Below, piece after piece: positions 61,587 to 64,000 of a DNA stretch of 64,000 bases. The position numbers were made by a program, and so were the translations under genes. Origin of the DNA: Paraburkholderia aromaticivorans (lineage in GTDB: Bacteria > Pseudomonadota > Gammaproteobacteria > Burkholderiales > Burkholderiaceae). The notes under the pieces are model-generated. The model was not told where the DNA came from, did no database searches, and was given only the letters and a program-made list of their open reading frames with translations. The stretch is from assembly GCF_012689525.1 (NCBI RefSeq), contig NZ_CP051514.1:2232001-2296000 (forward strand), written 5' to 3'. Position 1 is the stretch's first letter. Every line of letters begins with the position of its first letter.

Positions 61587-63305
61587 ATGGCTCATGTCCT
61601 GACACTCCCTGGCGTCAAAGGTCTGTTCGCAGTCGGCATGTCCTGGCGCCATGAAGAAACCGTGCCCAGGGCAAAGGCCTTGCGTGAACTCGCAGCCAGT
61701 ATGGGCAAGTGGGGCACGGTCTATACGGCGAGCGGCGGTGGGGTGCAGGTCGGCTTCTGTGACCCGATCGAGGGGCTGAAGAACCCGGGCAAGGCGCGCT
61801 CGCTGGCGGCGGCTGTCGCGGAGGAATTTACCCAGCCGTGGCGCGGTATCTTCGAACTGGGCCACGGTCTCTACTGGTATGTCGCGGTTCGGGACGGCCA
61901 GGAAATTCTGAACGATGGCGATGTCGTCGGTACCGAGGATGACATGGCTCGCGTTTGGGCAGAGCATGACCGATTGCCCGAGTGGAAGACCGAGATCACG
62001 GACAAGCCGATCGACATCATCGCAGATGCGGTCAGGTCCAAGAGCAAGGTGCCACGCCTGCGAGATCTCAGTTATGACCCGGCGATGCTCTATATCGTAG
62101 CGGGCGCGGCCGGTCTGCTGGGGCTGGCTGTTGCGGGCGTGGGGATGTACATCCACCACAGACATCAGGAAGAGATCATGCAGCAGCAGTCGCTTGCCGC
62201 GCGCGCTGCAGCGCTATCGGCCAAAGCTGCGGCCGATGCAAAGTTGGCGATCATGCCCTGGGCGTCTTTGCCGCTGACGAACGACGTGTTCAGCGCGTGT
62301 CAGACCCAGTGGGCTCAGCAGGCCCTGTCGATCAAAGGCTGGGTGCTTAACACCTGGACGTGTCGTGCTGACGCCGCTGGCATCACGATCGCGACGAAGT
62401 GGACGCGCAACGGAGGTGTCGCCAGTGACGCGCCGGGCAGGCTGGACGATGGCGGCGAGTTCTCTACACACGAGACCGTGATGGCGCAGACGTTTGGCGG
62501 CCTTAACCAGGACGCCCTGACGGGCGAGGCAGCACCGCGGGCAATGTACACGCTGGTGCAGACGTATGGCATCAAGATGCAGCTGGTAAAGCCAGTGGAG
62601 ATGGTTGCGAAGGAAACCCCGGATGTGCCGAACGCGGCTCCGCCCCCGCCCTGGCTGTCGTACCCGATGACGATGGAGCTTCATGCACCCCCGTGGGTCG
62701 AGATCGGGGCCGCGCAGTTCGATCATGTGACCGGCCTGCGTATCTCGAGTATCGGATACGACAGCGACAAGCGGGTGTGGACCACGATGGGCACGTTGTA
62801 CGGTATTCGCGATACGACGGTTGCGTTAGGGGCTGCGACTGCGGCTGCAGCTGCGGTTGCGGCTTCCGGCGCGGTTCCGACGATGATCGCATCGCCCGGG
62901 CCGGCTGCAACGCCGGTTCTGGCGTCGGCTCCAGTCGCGGTTCCTGCGGCGGTTCCTCCGGTGCCTTCATCGTCGGTCGTCAGCGGGCCGGTTACCCCGG
63001 CAAGTACGCCTGCCGTCGCGGTAACCCGGCCAGCAGCAGGTCAGCCGAAGGCGACCGACACGAGCCTGACGATGGTTGGGCCGGCGCCAAAACCGGCGGC
63101 GGTCGCACCGCTGACGTCGGCAGCCTCGCCGGCTGCTGCCCCGTCCACCACCGCCGGTAACGCGCAGGGTGGCATGGGAGCGCTTGCGCTTGTACAGGCG
63201 CATCACAACGCGAACCAGGGCCCGGGCGCGGCTGTCGCGGGTTCACCATCGACGCAGGCGGTGAGACCGAGCCTGTCGGCTATCCCGCCTGGTGTCGGGA
63301 ATTGA
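61587..63305 (+). CDS. pilO: PilO-like (PilO2) inner-membrane pilus protein
   Basis: The 572-residue protein starts MAHVLTLPGVKGLFAVGMSW, with a cytoplasmic domain (GTVYTASGGGVQVGFCDPIE, LGHGLYWYVAVRDGQEILND) typical of PilO2 of R64-type pili. A membrane helix lies at ~170-190 (LYIVAGAAGLLGLAVAGVGMY), followed by a periplasmic part with a very Ala/Pro-rich C terminus (VAASGAVPTMIASPGPAATP onward). It belongs to the inner-membrane platform. Gene order secretin, pilP, pilO, ATPase is close to R64 (N, O, P, Q), with O and P exchanged. Confidence 0.85.
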   Translation: MAHVLTLPGVKGLFAVGMSWRHEETVPRAKALRELAASMGKWGTVYTASGGGVQVGFCDPIEGLKNPGKARSLAAAVAEEFTQPWRGIFELGHGLYWYVAVRDGQEILNDGDVVGTEDDMARVWAEHDRLPEWKTEITDKPIDIIADAVRSKSKVPRLRDLSYDPAMLYIVAGAAGLLGLAVAGVGMYIHHRHQEEIMQQQSLAARAAALSAKAAADAKLAIMPWASLPLTNDVFSACQTQWAQQALSIKGWVLNTWTCRADAAGITIATKWTRNGGVASDAPGRLDDGGEFSTHETVMAQTFGGLNQDALTGEAAPRAMYTLVQTYGIKMQLVKPVEMVAKETPDVPNAAPPPPWLSYPMTMELHAPPWVEIGAAQFDHVTGLRISSIGYDSDKRVWTTMGTLYGIRDTTVALGAATAAAAAVAASGAVPTMIASPGPAATPVLASAPVAVPAAVPPVPSSSVVSGPVTPASTPAVAVTRPAAGQPKATDTSLTMVGPAPKPAAVAPLTSAASPAAAPSTTAGNAQGGMGALALVQAHHNANQGPGAAVAGSPSTQAVRPSLSAIPPGVGN

Positions 63306-63313
63306 AGTCCGTT

Positions 63314-64000
63314 ATGGGCATTCTTGAGAGCCTCACGGTCAAAAAACTGGTGCCGACGCGCGAGGGCGGCGCTGCGGTGCCAGCTCGCGAGGCGTCACCA
63401 GCGTCCACCACCGATGGCGCCGAACGCCCGGTCCTGCAAAGTGGCGTAATTCCGCCTAGACAGGGCGGGACGGTACCCGCGCGTCAGGTGGAGGTCGAGA
63501 AGGTTCACAGGATTCCTCTGGCGCCGGCATTGCTGCAGGAACACGTCATTTATCCCGAGACGACGGGCGCACCCTTTGCTGACGTCGCCGTGACGATCGG
63601 CGTGCTGACGCCCGAGCGGGCGAGCGAGTTGCAGCGCCTGCAAGTTGCCACGGGCATGACGTCAACGATGATTGCCCGCGAGATGATGAGCATCGCTCAG
63701 GAAGAGATTGATGCGGTGCTGCAGTTTCGGGCTTGCACGATCTACGTCGATGCGCGTCACGTCGGACAGAGCGCCTACCAGACCTGGCGGGACGATATTC
63801 GCCGGCTCGACCATAGCGTGCGTTTCGAGGAAGTCGATGCCCGTGTGATTGAGGAAATGCGGGCGACGAAGACCTCGATGCAGGTCGCGGAAGCGTCGAA
63901 AGGACAGGGCAACCTCAACAACGTAAAGCAGATTCTCTCGTATTGCGCGACGATCGGCGGCAGTGACCTGCATGTGCTCCAGCGGGAAGACCATACGGAG
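63314..64000 (+). CDS. pilQ: PilQ-type pilus-assembly ATPase (partial, runs off the window)
   Basis: The frame from the ATG at 63314 stays open to the right edge (229 codons visible) and starts MGILESLTVKKLVPTREGGA. Residues ~85-130 (VTIGVLTPERASELQRLQVA, IAREMMSIAQEEIDAVLQF) read like a N-terminal type II/IV secretion ATPase domain. Near the edge SYCATIGGSDLHVLQREDH matches the SDLH motif that opens the GspE/PilT-type ATPase core. The Walker motifs would lie beyond the window. It would power pilus extrusion, next to pilO by 8 bp. Confidence 0.8.
   Translation, partial: MGILESLTVKKLVPTREGGAAVPAREASPASTTDGAERPVLQSGVIPPRQGGTVPARQVEVEKVHRIPLAPALLQEHVIYPETTGAPFADVAVTIGVLTPERASELQRLQVATGMTSTMIAREMMSIAQEEIDAVLQFRACTIYVDARHVGQSAYQTWRDDIRRLDHSVRFEEVDARVIEEMRATKTSMQVAEASKGQGNLNNVKQILSYCATIGGSDLHVLQREDHTE

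Overview
The window looks like accessory DNA of a Paraburkholderia/Caballeronia/Burkholderia-type betaproteobacterium, probably from a secondary chromosome or megaplasmid. This rests on GC-rich coding, familiar Burkholderia-style proteins (phasins, sedolisin lipoprotein, large CoA-transferase, TreS/GH13 pair) and very dense insertion sequences. No rRNA, tRNA, CRISPR array or replication/partition gene was recognised.

Layout. 0.1-1.9 kb: PAS sensor kinase. 2.4-3.3 kb: two abutting pseudogene pieces (MscS channel, pyruvate carboxylase tail). 3.4-7.7 kb: sulfite module with HiPIP, monohaem cytochrome c, molybdopterin sulfite oxidase, LysR regulator and YeiH-type exporter. 8.4-8.9 kb: small ORF carrying a ~100-bp palindromic element. 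9.2-12.5 kb: divergent GH13 glucosidase and TreS-like gene. 12.6-17.6 kb: four insertion sequences nested in one another (IS1182 holding IS701 and IS427, the latter holding IS5), most with readable target duplications. 18.2-24.5 kb: five-gene operon phasin / methyltransferase / CoA-transferase / acetolactate-synthase-like / alcohol dehydrogenase. A second phasin, a triple winged-helix protein and two paralogous small proteins follow to 28.9 kb. 31.4-34.2 kb: sedolisin (S53) lipoprotein. 34.6-36.2 kb: dead IS6-type transposase gene interrupted by a group II intron that has no reverse-transcriptase ORF; I can read its domain V and VI. 36.3-41.1 kb: HigBA toxin-antitoxin, small proteins, gene remnants (SRAP, Tn3, IS5), a double-HTH protein and a Gly-Gly-leader peptide. 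41.8-44 kb: FAD oxidoreductase and an isolated AhpF N-terminal domain. 44.6-48 kb: IS21-type element with two extra coupled ORFs. 49.2-51.6 kb: truncated IS110 with a structured leader that may be its bridge RNA, an IS3 element, and a decayed tnpB.

52.0-64.0 kb is the most interesting block: one plus-strand operon, mostly with 4-8 bp overlaps, that joins VirB8-VirB9-VirB10 core-complex genes to type IVb pilus genes (TcpQ/PilL-like, PilN secretin, PilP, PilO2, PilQ ATPase running off the window). It also carries two lytic transglycosylases and a protein that seems to combine VirB9-like and TcpQ-like modules. A lone TnpB element sits, in opposite orientation, exactly between virB9 and virB10. 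This suggests a hybrid envelope machine rather than a standard conjugation or R64 pilus locus. All family assignments come from reading motifs; no database search was run.
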